Shown here: one piece after another, positions 33,565 through 43,469 of the stretch
Layout: every line of letters starts with the position of its first letter
Position numbering within the stretch: the stretch's first letter is position 1
Source: Planctomycetia bacterium
GTDB lineage: Bacteria > Planctomycetota > Phycisphaerae > Phycisphaerales > SM1A02
DNA: 64,000 nt
Assembly (NCBI GenBank): GCA_005799495.1
Contig: SYGP01000010.1
Coordinates: forward strand, 26,650 to 90,649
Direction of reading: 5' to 3'
Notes under the pieces: model-generated
Databases searched by the model: none
Told to the model about the DNA's origin: nothing
Seen by the model: the letters and a program-made list of their open reading frames with translations, nothing else
Program-made: the position numbers and the translations under genes

Positions 33565-36492
33565 GTGGTGACGGATACTTCATCGGATCCCGGCACCCTG
33601 TACATCGTTGACGGGCACGCGCAGTTCTTCCGTGCCTATTACGCCATTCGTGGTGGCATGTCGAGCTCGGTCACGAACGAGCCGACGCACATGGTGTACG
33701 GGTTCGTGTCGATGCTCGCGAAACTGCTTCGCGAGCGGCGCCCTGGTTTCGTGGCACTCGTGATTGATGCCGCAGGCGATGACCGCACGTTTCGATCGCA
33801 GATATACCCCGAGTACAAGGCGAATCGGCAGCCAGCTCCCCTGGACTTCGGTGGGCAGGTCGAGCGGTGTTTGCAGTTCGTGCGTCTGCTTGGCATTCCT
33901 GTGTATGCGGTCGAGGCGGTCGAAGCCGACGATGTGATCGCCACGATGACGCGCAGGGTCCGGCGCGAGCATCCGCAGATTCGCGTACGAATCGTCTCCC
34001 GAGACAAGGATCTCGCGCAGTTGGTCGATGAACGCACCTCGCTGTTCGATCCGCAGGCGGGAACCGACGTCGGTCCCGACGAGCTCTTTGAATCCAAAGG
34101 CATTCGCGCCGTGCAAGTTGCAGACATGCTTGCGTTGATGGGCGATGCGTCGGACAACATCCCAGGCGTGGCGGGGATCGGGATCAAGACCGCGGCGCAG
34201 CTCATCACGACCTACGGGACGCTCGATGGACTGCTGTCCAATCTTGAGCATCTTACGCCAAAGCGTCGAGAGGCGATCGAAAAGGGGCGCGCAGCCCTTG
34301 AGCTGTCACGAAAACTTGTGGCACTGAAAGATGACTGTGACATTCAGGTTGACCTCGACGCACTCCGCCTCGACTTCTCGCGAGCGGACCGCGCCCAGAT
34401 CGATGAGTTGCTCCGCGAACTCGGATTTGGGCGGCTCAAGAGCGAGGTGGATTCTCTGCTCACGGGTTCTGCCGTTGATTCGTCTCGAGTATCCGAGCCT
34501 CCTAAGACGGCGGTGCCGCCTCGAGTGGCGGCAGTCGAACGCCGCCCGAAGCCCCCATCGGATCATGCGGATGCACCATTGTTCGCTGCTTGGGCAGCTT
34601 CCGAAGGCGAAGCGTTGGCACCCCCGGCTCCGGAACGAGCCGCCTACACCGCAGGTTACGAGTGCCTGCGCACACCGACCGAGATTGAGGATGCGGTCCG
34701 TGCTGCGCGCGAAGCGGCCAAGCTTGGAGCGCACATTGCCTTTGATACAGAAACGGATTCGCTTCGGACGGTGATCGCGCGTCTCTGTGGCGTCAGCCTT
34801 TCGTGGCGTGAGGGTCAAGGCGTGTACATCCCGTGCCGCTCGCCCGAAGCGGAAACCCACTGCGATGCAGAAACGGTCGGACGGCTCCTGAAGCCGTTCT
34901 TCGAGGATGCAAGCGTGCCGAAGGTTGCGCACAACGCGAAGTTCGACGTGCAAGTGCTGCGCCGATCCGGCATCGAGGTCGCAGGGCTCGTGGGCGACTC
35001 GATGATTGCGTCGTATGTGCTCGACGCTTCGCGCTCGCATCACGGACTCGATGGACTTGCGCAAAGTCAACTGAACTACACATGCATTGCCTTCCGCGAT
35101 CTTGTCGGGTCCGGAACGCTGCAGCGGACATTCGATCAGGTGCCACTCGCGCAAGCCGCGCCGTACGCAGCGGAAGACGCGGACATCGCTGGTCGACTCG
35201 ATCGCCTCCTCACCAGCAGGGTCGATGCGGCGGGGCTCGGTGATCTCTACCGCACGATGGAGCTGCCGATCGTCGCGGTGCTGGCAGACCTCGAGTGGAA
35301 CGGCATCCTTGTGGACAAGGCGGAACTCGATCGGCAGTGCACGCAGCTGGCTCGGTTGGCAGATGGACTTCGCGCACGGATCATGGAGACCGCGCCGCAT
35401 CCGTTCAATCCTGATAGCCCCAAGCAGTTGTCCGCCGTACTCTTCAACCAGCCTGATGATCCCCAGCCTGGACTGGGTCTGCGCTCGAGCAAGCGCACAC
35501 AGGGTGGCTTGAGCACTGGCATCGAAGTGCTCGAGAGGCTCGCCGCTGATCCGTCGGTCACCAGCGAACTTCCATCGCACATGATTGAGTATCGAAAGCT
35601 CCGGAAACTCGTCGGCACCTATCTCGAGGCATTGAAGGAGGCAATCGAACCGACAACGGGGCGCATTCACGCCTCGTTCCATCAAACGGGGACTGCAACA
35701 GGGCGATTGTCATCGAGCGAACCGAACATGCAGAACATCCCAATCCGCACGGAGATTGGTCGGGAAGTGCGCAGGGCATTCGTGGCACCATCCGGGTACG
35801 AGTTGCTCTCCTGCGATTACTCGCAGATCGAACTGCGGGTGCTGGCGCACCTGGCGGAGGATCCCGCGATGATTGCTGCGTTCGAGCAATCGGTGGACAT
35901 CCACACTGCTGTGGCGGCGGAGGTGCATGGCTTGGACCCATCGCGCGTCACGAGTGACCAGCGAAGCGGGGCCAAGATGGTGAACTTTGGCATCATCTAC
36001 GGCATCACGCCCTGGGGGTTGGCGCGTCGCCTCGGAGGGGGAACAACGCCGGCGCAAGCCAAGGAGATCATCGATGGATATCGCGCACGTTTCAGTCGAA
36101 TCGATGGGTTTCTCAGAGAGTGCGTCTCCCATGCGAAGCAGCATGGGTGGGTAGCCACGATGGCGGGACGGCGTCGGGCCGTGCCGCAGGTGCTGTCGCC
36201 CAATGGCGCGGAGCGTGCGCTTGGAGAGCGAATGGCGATCAATTCCGTCGTGCAGGGCAGTGCGGCCGACATCATGAAGGCAGCGATGGTGCGGATTCAC
36301 CGCGGTGTCTCGCAGCATCCTGGCACTCGGATGTTGCTGCAGATCCACGACGAGTTGGTCTTCGAGGTGCCCGTGGCGCAACTCGCGTCGGTGCAGTCGT
36401 GGGTCGTTGAGGAAATGGAAGGTGCTGTGCAGCTCAAGGTTCCACTGAAAGTCGAGTCATCTCACGGCATCAACTGGTTCGATGCCTCCTGA
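33565..36492 (+). CDS. polA: DNA polymerase I
   Basis: 975 aa with all three activities apparently intact. Residues 1-300 are the 5'-3' exonuclease (LYIVDGHAQFFRAYYAI, DNIPGVAGIGIKTAAQLI). A proofreading exonuclease occupies about 370-570 (FDTETDSL with D394/E396, HNAKFDV, YAAEDADIAGRL). The polymerase has motif A (CDYSQIELRVLAHL, D751), motif B (RSGAKMVNFGIIYGI) and motif C (QIHDELVFEVP, D929). GTG 33565 or the adjacent GTG 33568 starts it. Confidence 0.97.
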   Translation: MVTDTSSDPGTLYIVDGHAQFFRAYYAIRGGMSSSVTNEPTHMVYGFVSMLAKLLRERRPGFVALVIDAAGDDRTFRSQIYPEYKANRQPAPLDFGGQVERCLQFVRLLGIPVYAVEAVEADDVIATMTRRVRREHPQIRVRIVSRDKDLAQLVDERTSLFDPQAGTDVGPDELFESKGIRAVQVADMLALMGDASDNIPGVAGIGIKTAAQLITTYGTLDGLLSNLEHLTPKRREAIEKGRAALELSRKLVALKDDCDIQVDLDALRLDFSRADRAQIDELLRELGFGRLKSEVDSLLTGSAVDSSRVSEPPKTAVPPRVAAVERRPKPPSDHADAPLFAAWAASEGEALAPPAPERAAYTAGYECLRTPTEIEDAVRAAREAAKLGAHIAFDTETDSLRTVIARLCGVSLSWREGQGVYIPCRSPEAETHCDAETVGRLLKPFFEDASVPKVAHNAKFDVQVLRRSGIEVAGLVGDSMIASYVLDASRSHHGLDGLAQSQLNYTCIAFRDLVGSGTLQRTFDQVPLAQAAPYAAEDADIAGRLDRLLTSRVDAAGLGDLYRTMELPIVAVLADLEWNGILVDKAELDRQCTQLARLADGLRARIMETAPHPFNPDSPKQLSAVLFNQPDDPQPGLGLRSSKRTQGGLSTGIEVLERLAADPSVTSELPSHMIEYRKLRKLVGTYLEALKEAIEPTTGRIHASFHQTGTATGRLSSSEPNMQNIPIRTEIGREVRRAFVAPSGYELLSCDYSQIELRVLAHLAEDPAMIAAFEQSVDIHTAVAAEVHGLDPSRVTSDQRSGAKMVNFGIIYGITPWGLARRLGGGTTPAQAKEIIDGYRARFSRIDGFLRECVSHAKQHGWVATMAGRRRAVPQVLSPNGAERALGERMAINSVVQGSAADIMKAAMVRIHRGVSQHPGTRMLLQIHDELVFEVPVAQLASVQSWVVEEMEGAVQLKVPLKVESSHGINWFDAS

Positions 36493-36575
36493 GCGCGTTC
36501 GGTTGACTCCCGTGGGTCTGCCGCTACCATTCTCCCTCCGCAGTGCGGCGTTCGCGCTGATCTGCGGATTGGTTT

Positions 36576-36649
36576 GGGGCGGTAGCTCAATTGGTTAGAG
36601 TACCGGCTTGTCACGCCGGTGGTTGCGGGTTCGAGCCCCGTCCGCCTCG
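36576..36649 (+). tRNA. tRNA-Asp (anticodon GTC)
   Basis: 74-base cloverleaf. Acceptor GGGGCGG/CCGCCTC (one G-U pair) with discriminator G, D-stem GCTC/GAGT, anticodon stem CCGGC/GCCGG with loop TTGTCAC, T-stem GCGGG/CCCGT with TTCGAGC. CCA is not encoded. It follows polA by 83 bases. Confidence 0.96.
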
Positions 36650-36666
36650 TTCGGTAGACCGCGGAA

Positions 36667-36699
36667 GCGCCGCGCAACGTGCCACACTTTGCGCGGCGC
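36667..36699. terminator. Perfect 11-base hairpin between tRNA-Asp and a convergent gene
   Basis: GCGCCGCGCAA / TTGCGCGGCGC is a perfect 11-base inverted repeat with an 11-base loop (36678-36688), 17 bases after tRNA-Asp and 21 bases from the convergent thioredoxin-like stop. There is no U-run on either side, so it may be a bidirectional terminator-like structure or a transcript-stabilising hairpin rather than a classical terminator. Confidence 0.5.
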
Positions 36700-36720
36700 G
36701 ACGCTTGGAACCGGTCGCCT

Positions 36721-37275
<555 letters not shown>

Positions 37276-37323
37276 GGGAAGTGTGTTCGTGAGTGAACCG
37301 AGTCATGGTATGAAGATGAAGGC

Positions 37324-37596
37324 ATGCGGCGCGACGAACCATTCGAGGAGCGCGACGACGGTCCCTCGGCAGAGGACATCGCCCGCTTTTCACGCCCCGC
37401 GGACACACGCTGCCAAGAGTGCGGTCACCGTGTCCACGAGGATGTCGACATCTGTCCGCGCTGCAGTGCGTTCATCTTGTCCGATGACTCCGTAGACGGG
37501 AATCGAACGGCTCGTCCGCTCCGCACCATCTTCCTGCTGGCGCTTGTGCTCATCGTGTTGGTGCTGTCGGGAGTTCTGGCGTTGCTCGCGCGGTGA
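37324..37596 (+). CDS. Zinc-ribbon single-pass membrane protein
   Basis: 90 aa. An acidic N-terminus is followed by a zinc ribbon with two CxxC knuckles (CQECGH and CPRCSA, about residues 30-47) and one C-terminal membrane helix (IFLLALVLIVLVLSGVLALLA). It resembles the small zinc-ribbon proteins common in planctomycetes, of unknown role. Its last 47 bases overlap the convergent DUF4230-like gene. Confidence 0.8.
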   Translation: MRRDEPFEERDDGPSAEDIARFSRPADTRCQECGHRVHEDVDICPRCSAFILSDDSVDGNRTARPLRTIFLLALVLIVLVLSGVLALLAR

Positions 37597-38452
37597 GCAC
37601 CCGCGAATCCGCCGATACGAATCGCACGGTGACCAGAAGTGCGGGGGGACTCCCGATCCCTGACTCGAACAGCCCGCTTGCCATGGACTGCAAGAGGCGT
37701 TCGATGTGATCGCGGGCAATCCGCTCTGCCGCAAGAAGGCTCTCTGGCCGACGCGCAATCTCGACGGCTCGATCACGCAGTTCGGATTTCGCCATCGCAA
37801 CGAGTTCATGTTTGCCGCTGAAGGGATTGAGCCCTTGGATCCCTGAACCGATGCACAGTGTTTCGATCCGCGCCTCGTCGACGGCGATGAACTCTGGGTC
37901 GACTTGCGGGGGCGGGAACACACAGTGGATGGCAATGCTGCGCTCGCCTGTCGCCCTGTTGAGGGTGAACTCCCATGTGAACCAGGTTGGATCCATGTTG
38001 GCAAGAGGGATGAAGTATTGGATGCCAACGTCACGCGCGATCGCTTGACCGAACACCGTACCGATCGCAGTTGACTGGATCTTCTGTGAGAGCACGTCGA
38101 TGCGGAGGGCACCGACCACGAGTTTCCCATGCGCCTCGAATCGCTGCAGTCCGACCAAGATTGCGCTCGACACATCAACGCGCGGCTTCAGGATCCCGGA
38201 AAACCACTCGGAGACACCGCGCAAGAACCCATTTCCCGCGTCGAGCAGCGCTGAGGGGATGCTGGCGATCTGGACGAGAGCGCGTGCAATCCCGACGGTT
38301 GCCGCGAGTACCGCTCCGCCCGCGATGGCTGTCAACGCAGCGAGCGAGTTGTCACCCTGTCGAAGGAGGACACTGACGATCGCGGCCAGGAGAACGCACG
38401 CAAATCCGCCTGCGAGGGCATACGCGTTCCAGAATGGGCGACGATCGTTCAC
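37550..38452 (-). CDS. Membrane protein, DUF4230-like
   Basis: 300 aa with two N-terminal membrane helices (about 11-28 and 36-58) and a soluble domain. The central part (VVGALRIDVLS, FTWEFTLNRATG, FPPPQVDPEFIAVDEARIE) and the C-terminal helices ending IARDHIERLLQSM have the order seen in DUF4230 proteins, but the match is weak. Function unknown. It lies 55 bases before tRNA-Lys on the same strand. Confidence 0.75.
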   Translation of the reverse strand: MNDRRPFWNAYALAGGFACVLLAAIVSVLLRQGDNSLAALTAIAGGAVLAATVGIARALVQIASIPSALLDAGNGFLRGVSEWFSGILKPRVDVSSAILVGLQRFEAHGKLVVGALRIDVLSQKIQSTAIGTVFGQAIARDVGIQYFIPLANMDPTWFTWEFTLNRATGERSIAIHCVFPPPQVDPEFIAVDEARIETLCIGSGIQGLNPFSGKHELVAMAKSELRDRAVEIARRPESLLAAERIARDHIERLLQSMASGLFESGIGSPPALLVTVRFVSADSRVLTARATPELPTAPTR

Positions 38453-38507
38453 AGCGCTCCCTGCGCTTCGACCGCGGGGCGCCCCTCGGACGCCCCACGC
38501 TGCGAAA

Positions 38508-38580
38508 TGCCCCCTAAAGGACTCGAACCTTTGACCCGCTGATTAAGAGTCAGCAGCTCTACCAACTGAGCTAAGAGGGC
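38508..38580 (-). tRNA. tRNA-Lys (anticodon CTT)
   Basis: 73-base cloverleaf on the minus strand. Acceptor GCCCTCT/AGGGGGC with discriminator A, D-stem GCTC/GAGC, anticodon stem GCTGA/TCAGC with loop CTCTTAA, T-stem AAAGG/CCTTT with TTCGAGT. CCA is not encoded. It follows secA by 38 bases on the same strand. Confidence 0.96.
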
Positions 38581-38618
38581 AGGAAGGGGCGAAGTATAGC
38601 GATCGCATCGCATCCTGC

Positions 38619-41600
38619 TCATCGTTTGGCACAGCACTGCTTGTACTTCTTGCCTGATCCGCACGGGCATGGTTCATTGCGACCGACTGCCATTGGACCA
38701 CTGATGGCAGGAGCCGGCCGTACGGTCGACTGGCCGCCGGCTGCCACTGCTGCAGCCGCGCGCCCGGGCATTGGGGCACCTGCGCGCTCGGCGATGGCAA
38801 TGTCACGCTCCTGAGCTTGTGTGGGTTCACTGGCCCGGATCGGCTCGCCCTCGCGCTCCGCATCCTTCGACTGGCTGGAACGCTCCGAAGCCTCGACCGC
38901 CGGTGCTGATCCTGCGGGTGTTGGCTGTTGCGTCACAGCTCCCGGCGGCGGACGCAGGGGCTGTGGCGCCAGTTTGCCCTTGAAGGCAAGATCTGCCACA
39001 CGCTCGCGGACTGTCCCGAGCATCTCTTGGAAGAGGCGCGAAGCCTCTTTCTTGAACTCGATGCGTGGATCTCGCTGGCTGAAGGAGCGGAATGAGATCG
39101 AATCGCGGATCTGATCCATCGAGTGCAGATGCTCCTTCCATCCCTGATCGAGGATCTGGAGCAACATGAACCGTTCGAATTGCTCCAGCTCCTCACGGAG
39201 CAGTGTCGAGAGGCGCTCACGCAGGAATGTCTCCGGATCGCGCTCGAAGTCCGCCCGCTGCGGGTCGGTGATTGAAACAAGCAGATTCTGCCGCATCCAT
39301 TGTTCGAGAGCGGCAAGGAACACACGTGCATCGCCCGCTTGATCGCCAAGCGCACCGCGAACTTCCTGAAGAATGCGCACGACTCGATCCGCCACGCGGG
39401 GCGCGTCCCAGCGCTCGGCTTCTGCCACGAGAAGGGCTCGAAGTTCCGCGGGATTGGCAGATGGAAGCGTTTGCGGCGTCCACTGGAGTTCGTATCGTCC
39501 GCGAACCCAATTGCAGAATTGGTGGAGCGCCATCTCTGGATATGACTGGAAGTTGATGTTGACGAACTCAATCGCGAAGTCGATCGGATACTCGAGTTCC
39601 CGTCGTCGATAGTGAGTACGGATCACATCTTGGAGGATGCGCGTGGCCTCTGTGGCATCGCGTGCTCGCGTCAGGTCGTCGATCGAGAGCGGTGCCCCAA
39701 CCATGCGCTCGGCCCAGGCGGTCAGTTCGCGCGCACCGTAGCCCGGCTGCAGATACGGTTCGAGTGGCGACAGATCCACCTCCGCAAATCGGCGAAACGC
39801 TGCTTCTTCCAGTAACCGGGTGACGCCCTGTCGGCCGGTCTCGTCGATCACTGCATCGGTGAGTGTGACACCGTAGGACTTGTGTGCCCAGTCGATGAGG
39901 CCGGGTCGATCCCACTCGGCGGGCTCCGCTTCTTCGGGGATGTACTCGCCCATCGTGACCTGAATGTGGGACGATGCCTCCTCGGGTGTGTCCGTGCGGA
40001 TGGCCTTGAGGACCTCGTCACGATCCTTCCCCTTGAAGCGTTCGGGCTCGATCAGCACGCCGAAGGCTTCCCACACCCACTGCGAGATCGCCTTTGGCGC
40101 GTGCAGCACCGAGAGATGAGTCCGCGCCGCATCGGCAGCGGCCTCATCGAGAAAGCCGAAGATGACGCCACGAATGCCGCGCCCTTCGAGGACTGGTTGA
40201 CGCCGTCCGTAAAAGTCGCGGCGGTGGAACTCCAGCGGCTCGTCGTAATCCAAGATCGCCTTGCGGATCTGGAAGTTGCGCTCCTCGACCTTTCGCTGGG
40301 CCTTCTCAACCGCGCGAGAGAGCATCGGCGCCTCGATCGCGTCCCCCTCGCGCATGCCCATGCTGCTCAGCACATTCAGTGTGGTCCTGCCCGCAAACAT
40401 CTTCATCAGCTCATCGTCGAGTGCCAAGTAGAAACGGGAGAGTCCATTGTCACCTTGTCGACCCGAGCGACCCCGCAACTGGTTGTCGATACGACGGCTC
40501 TCGTGCCGCTCCGTTCCGACGACATGCAGTCCGCCGAGGCGCTCCACGGATTCGGCAAAGGAGATCTGGTGCAGTTTCCAGCCGGCGGCGTCCAGCTCCT
40601 TCTCGAGTGCGGATGCCGCAATGCTGTTGGCCTTCTTGGCAGGCATGCCAAGTTCCTCCGCCCAGTGCCGCATCAGCCGCATGCGCAGTTCATCCGGGCT
40701 CAACGCACTCACCTCTGTTGCCGCAAGCTTGAGTCTTCGCTGGGCCATGTGGCGCCAGATGGCGGCGAGGCAGGCCTCCGGACCCTGCCCAATGTCTGCA
40801 GTACTCGGTGCGATGTCGCAGCGCTTCCAATGTTCGAGCAATGCGGCAGCGTCGACCCGACCGAGCTTGATGTCCGTGCCACGGCCTGCCATGTTGGTGG
40901 CGATCATCACGGCACCAACCTGTCCAGCCTTCGCGATGATGTCGGCCTCACGCTCATGCTGCTTGGCGTTGAGGACCTCGTGCTTGATCCCGTGGCGTTC
41001 CGTCAGCATGCGGCTGAGCATCTCGCTCTTCTCGACGCTCGTCGTTCCGACAAGCACGGGAGCACCTGTTTCATGAATCTGCTTGACCTCGTCCACGATC
41101 CGTTCCCACTTGTCCTTCTGCGAAATGAACACCAGATCCTGGCGGTCCACTCGCACCACGGGCACATTGGTTGGGATCGACACGACCGAGAGTCCGTAAA
41201 TCTCGTGGAACTCGGTGGCTTCCGTGTCTGCCGTCCCGGTCATGCCCGAGAGTCGCTTGTAGAGCTTGAAGTAGTTCTGGATCGTGATGGTGGCCATCGT
41301 CTGCGTCTCTTCCATGATCCGCACACCTTCCTTTGCCTCGACCGCCTGATGCAAGCCATCGCTCCACTGACGACCCACCATCTTGCGCCCCGTGTTCTGA
41401 TCGACGATCACCACGCCCATGTGCCCGTCTCCATCGGGCGCGACGACGTAGTCGCGGTCGCGCGCATAGACCGCGTGCGCACGGACCGCCTGTTCGAGCA
41501 GATGCGGCATGTCCATGTTCTCGCCGACATAGAACGAACCGATCTTGGCCTCGCGCTGCGCCTCTTCGATCCCGTCATGCGTCAGCGTGGCACGCTTCTT

Positions 41601-42800
41601 GTCCAGTTCGAGTTCGTAGTACTGGGTGAAGCGGTCGCGTTCGCGTTCGAGCTGGGGCAGTTGGGCGCGCGCCTCCTCCATCCGCTTCTTGATCGCAGGG
41701 ACCGATGCCTTGTCGCGCGCGTTTCGAATGTCTCCCTCGCATCCCGCGATGTGCGCACGGCACTGCTGCACCTTCTCGTCCGCTGATTGCCATTCGCGTT
41801 GGCGGCTCGTGAGGTGAATGGCGAGTCGGTTGGCAAGGTCGTAGCGCGGCTGCTGGTTGTGCGCAGGACCTGAGATGATCAGCGGGGTACGCGCTTCGTC
41901 AATGAGGAGCGAATCCACCTCGTCCACGATCGCGAAGTGGCGACTGCGTTGCACCTGGTCTGCTGCGCGGAGTTTCATGTTGTCGCGCAGATAGTCGAAG
42001 CCGAATTCGCTGGTCGTGCCGTACACCACATCGCAGCGGTATGCCTCGATCTTCTGGGCGAGCGGTTGCTGATGCATCGGATGGATGGCGCCGACCGTCA
42101 ATCCCAGCGCTCGGAAGAAGGGGAAGGTCCAATCGCGGTCGCGCTGCACGAGATAGTCGTTGACCGTGACGACATGGACTTGCTTGCGCTCGCACGCAGC
42201 GAGATAGCACGCGAGTGGACCGACGATCGTCTTGCCTTCGCCGGTATTCATCTCGGCGATACGACCCTCGCTCAGCACGATGCCGCCGATGAGCTGCACG
42301 TCGAAGGGGCGTGCACGGAACGGGGGACGGCTTTCTGGCAGCAAGTGGCGAACGGCCGCATAGACCGAGTTGGGAATGTCGATGAACTGCCATCCGGGAA
42401 CCAATTCCGTGCAGCCGAGCAGATCCCCCACAGGTTCTCGTGGAGACGTTGCTTCCATGCATGCACGCGTCGTCAGATAGTCCGAGCGGGCTGCATCCGG
42501 CAACTGGTTGGGGTCAAAGCCGACGGCAGGGTTGAAAATGTTGCGGATGCCGACGGCACGGTCCATCGCCTCGCGCGCGCAGGCGAAGATCTCCGGCAGC
42601 AAGGCCAGCAACTTCTCGCCGCCGTCGATCCGTGCGCGGAACGTCTCCGTCATGACACGAAGCTCGGCATCTGAACATGCTGCGTATCGCTGCTCGAGTG
42701 CGTTCACCTGATCGACGATGCGCAGGTAGCGCCGCACCATGCGCTGGTTCTGGGTGCCGAAGGTCTTGCGAACGATGAAATCGATGACTGGAATGGGCAT
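38619..42800 (-). CDS. secA: Preprotein translocase ATPase SecA (enlarged)
   Basis: 1393 aa from MPIPVIDFIVRKTFG, against about 900 in E. coli. All core motifs are present: Walker A EMNTGEGKT (about 183-191), DEVDSLLIDEARTPLIISGP, GTTSVEKSEMLSR, TNMAGRGTDIKLG, LRGRSGRQGDNGLSRFYLA, and a C-terminal SEC-C zinc motif PCPCGSGKKYKQCCAKR. Extra sequence is inserted in three places: about 75 residues before Walker A (around NIFNPAVGFDPNQL), a coiled-coil stretch in the preprotein-binding domain (QQCRAHIAGCEGDIRN), and about 200 residues in the helical wing between LDYDEPLEFHRRDF and FMLLQILDQGWKEHL. Confidence 0.97.
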   Translation of the reverse strand: MPIPVIDFIVRKTFGTQNQRMVRRYLRIVDQVNALEQRYAACSDAELRVMTETFRARIDGGEKLLALLPEIFACAREAMDRAVGIRNIFNPAVGFDPNQLPDAARSDYLTTRACMEATSPREPVGDLLGCTELVPGWQFIDIPNSVYAAVRHLLPESRPPFRARPFDVQLIGGIVLSEGRIAEMNTGEGKTIVGPLACYLAACERKQVHVVTVNDYLVQRDRDWTFPFFRALGLTVGAIHPMHQQPLAQKIEAYRCDVVYGTTSEFGFDYLRDNMKLRAADQVQRSRHFAIVDEVDSLLIDEARTPLIISGPAHNQQPRYDLANRLAIHLTSRQREWQSADEKVQQCRAHIAGCEGDIRNARDKASVPAIKKRMEEARAQLPQLERERDRFTQYYELELDKKRATLTHDGIEEAQREAKIGSFYVGENMDMPHLLEQAVRAHAVYARDRDYVVAPDGDGHMGVVIVDQNTGRKMVGRQWSDGLHQAVEAKEGVRIMEETQTMATITIQNYFKLYKRLSGMTGTADTEATEFHEIYGLSVVSIPTNVPVVRVDRQDLVFISQKDKWERIVDEVKQIHETGAPVLVGTTSVEKSEMLSRMLTERHGIKHEVLNAKQHEREADIIAKAGQVGAVMIATNMAGRGTDIKLGRVDAAALLEHWKRCDIAPSTADIGQGPEACLAAIWRHMAQRRLKLAATEVSALSPDELRMRLMRHWAEELGMPAKKANSIAASALEKELDAAGWKLHQISFAESVERLGGLHVVGTERHESRRIDNQLRGRSGRQGDNGLSRFYLALDDELMKMFAGRTTLNVLSSMGMREGDAIEAPMLSRAVEKAQRKVEERNFQIRKAILDYDEPLEFHRRDFYGRRQPVLEGRGIRGVIFGFLDEAAADAARTHLSVLHAPKAISQWVWEAFGVLIEPERFKGKDRDEVLKAIRTDTPEEASSHIQVTMGEYIPEEAEPAEWDRPGLIDWAHKSYGVTLTDAVIDETGRQGVTRLLEEAAFRRFAEVDLSPLEPYLQPGYGARELTAWAERMVGAPLSIDDLTRARDATEATRILQDVIRTHYRRRELEYPIDFAIEFVNINFQSYPEMALHQFCNWVRGRYELQWTPQTLPSANPAELRALLVAEAERWDAPRVADRVVRILQEVRGALGDQAGDARVFLAALEQWMRQNLLVSITDPQRADFERDPETFLRERLSTLLREELEQFERFMLLQILDQGWKEHLHSMDQIRDSISFRSFSQRDPRIEFKKEASRLFQEMLGTVRERVADLAFKGKLAPQPLRPPPGAVTQQPTPAGSAPAVEASERSSQSKDAEREGEPIRASEPTQAQERDIAIAERAGAPMPGRAAAAVAAGGQSTVRPAPAISGPMAVGRNEPCPCGSGKKYKQCCAKR

Positions 42801-42902
42801 GGTGAGCTCGGAGAGGAACAAAGTGTGACGGGGGAACTCAGAGCCATCAGGGTCCGAGTCCAAGAAGAACGCGGTCACGGCAGGCGCAGTGCGCCCGTCG
42901 GA

Positions 42903-43199
42903 TCAAGCGCCCATCGGCGGGGGGTTGCCAGCGAACATCAGCAGCGGCATGTGCCGCGTGGTGGGCTCTTCGGATTGATTCCGACCCAACGCAATGGCAG
43001 CTGCAGACACGAAGCCCAGGATTCTCGGAGCGCCATGCCGTGTGGCAGTGGCGCGAGAGTCCACCCGTTCACGAATGGAATCCGAAAGGACCTCGCGCGT
43101 CTGCATCATGCAGTGGGTCACCGACGCAGCCACCGGGCAGCCCATGGCTGCCGCCATCAGAAGCAATGTGATGAGAAGTGGATGCATCATTGCGAGCAC
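42903..43199 (-). CDS. Small membrane/secreted protein upstream of secA
   Basis: 98 aa. An AGGAAG element lies 4 bases before GTG 43199, which reads MLAMMHPLLITLLLMAAAMG, a good signal or membrane segment. A second hydrophobic stretch (ILGFVSAAAIALG, residues about 60-72) follows. No family is recognised. It lies 102 bases upstream of secA on the same strand. It is the only convincing candidate gene in the gap 42801-43319. Confidence 0.45.
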   Translation of the reverse strand: MLAMMHPLLITLLLMAAAMGCPVAASVTHCMMQTREVLSDSIRERVDSRATATRHGAPRILGFVSAAAIALGRNQSEEPTTRHMPLLMFAGNPPPMGA

Positions 43200-43319
43200 G
43201 ACTTCCTATTGTGGCAGCGAAATGAGCGGCGGGCAAGTCAGGAGTTCGGAAAGACCACAGGCGCAGTCGTCTGGTGCGGAAATCGGTCGTAATCGCGTCT
43301 GGGAGGTAGTCTCGCAGGT

Positions 43320-43393
43320 GGGGTGGTAGCTCAGCGGTCCAGAGCCCCCGACTCATAATCGGAGTGACCCGGGTTCGAATCCCGGCCGCCCCA
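43320..43393 (+). tRNA. tRNA-Met (anticodon CAT; Ile2 not excluded)
   Basis: 74-base cloverleaf. Acceptor GGGGTGG/CCGCCCC with discriminator A, D-stem GCTC/GAGC, anticodon loop CTCATAA on a stem with one mismatched pair (CCCGA/TCGGA), T-stem CCGGG/CCCGG. G1-C72 pairing argues against initiator tRNA. Anticodon CAT could be elongator Met or a lysidine-modified Ile2; sequence alone does not decide. Confidence 0.9.
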
Positions 43394-43469
43394 CTTCAGC
43401 ACCTTTGTGCGCAGGGGATTTGGTTGCCTGTGCGCGCATCTTCCACGCGTGGCGCTCGTCCAGCCTCGG

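Noticed and set aside
39882..41786. 634-codon open frame on the plus strand
   Set aside because: Antisense to secA, whose motifs are unambiguous; the plus-strand product has no recognisable pattern.
42825..43292. 155-codon plus-strand ORF upstream of secA
   Set aside because: Composition is Arg/His/Gly-rich and unlike a protein; the minus-strand 98-residue frame with ribosome site and membrane segment is preferred.
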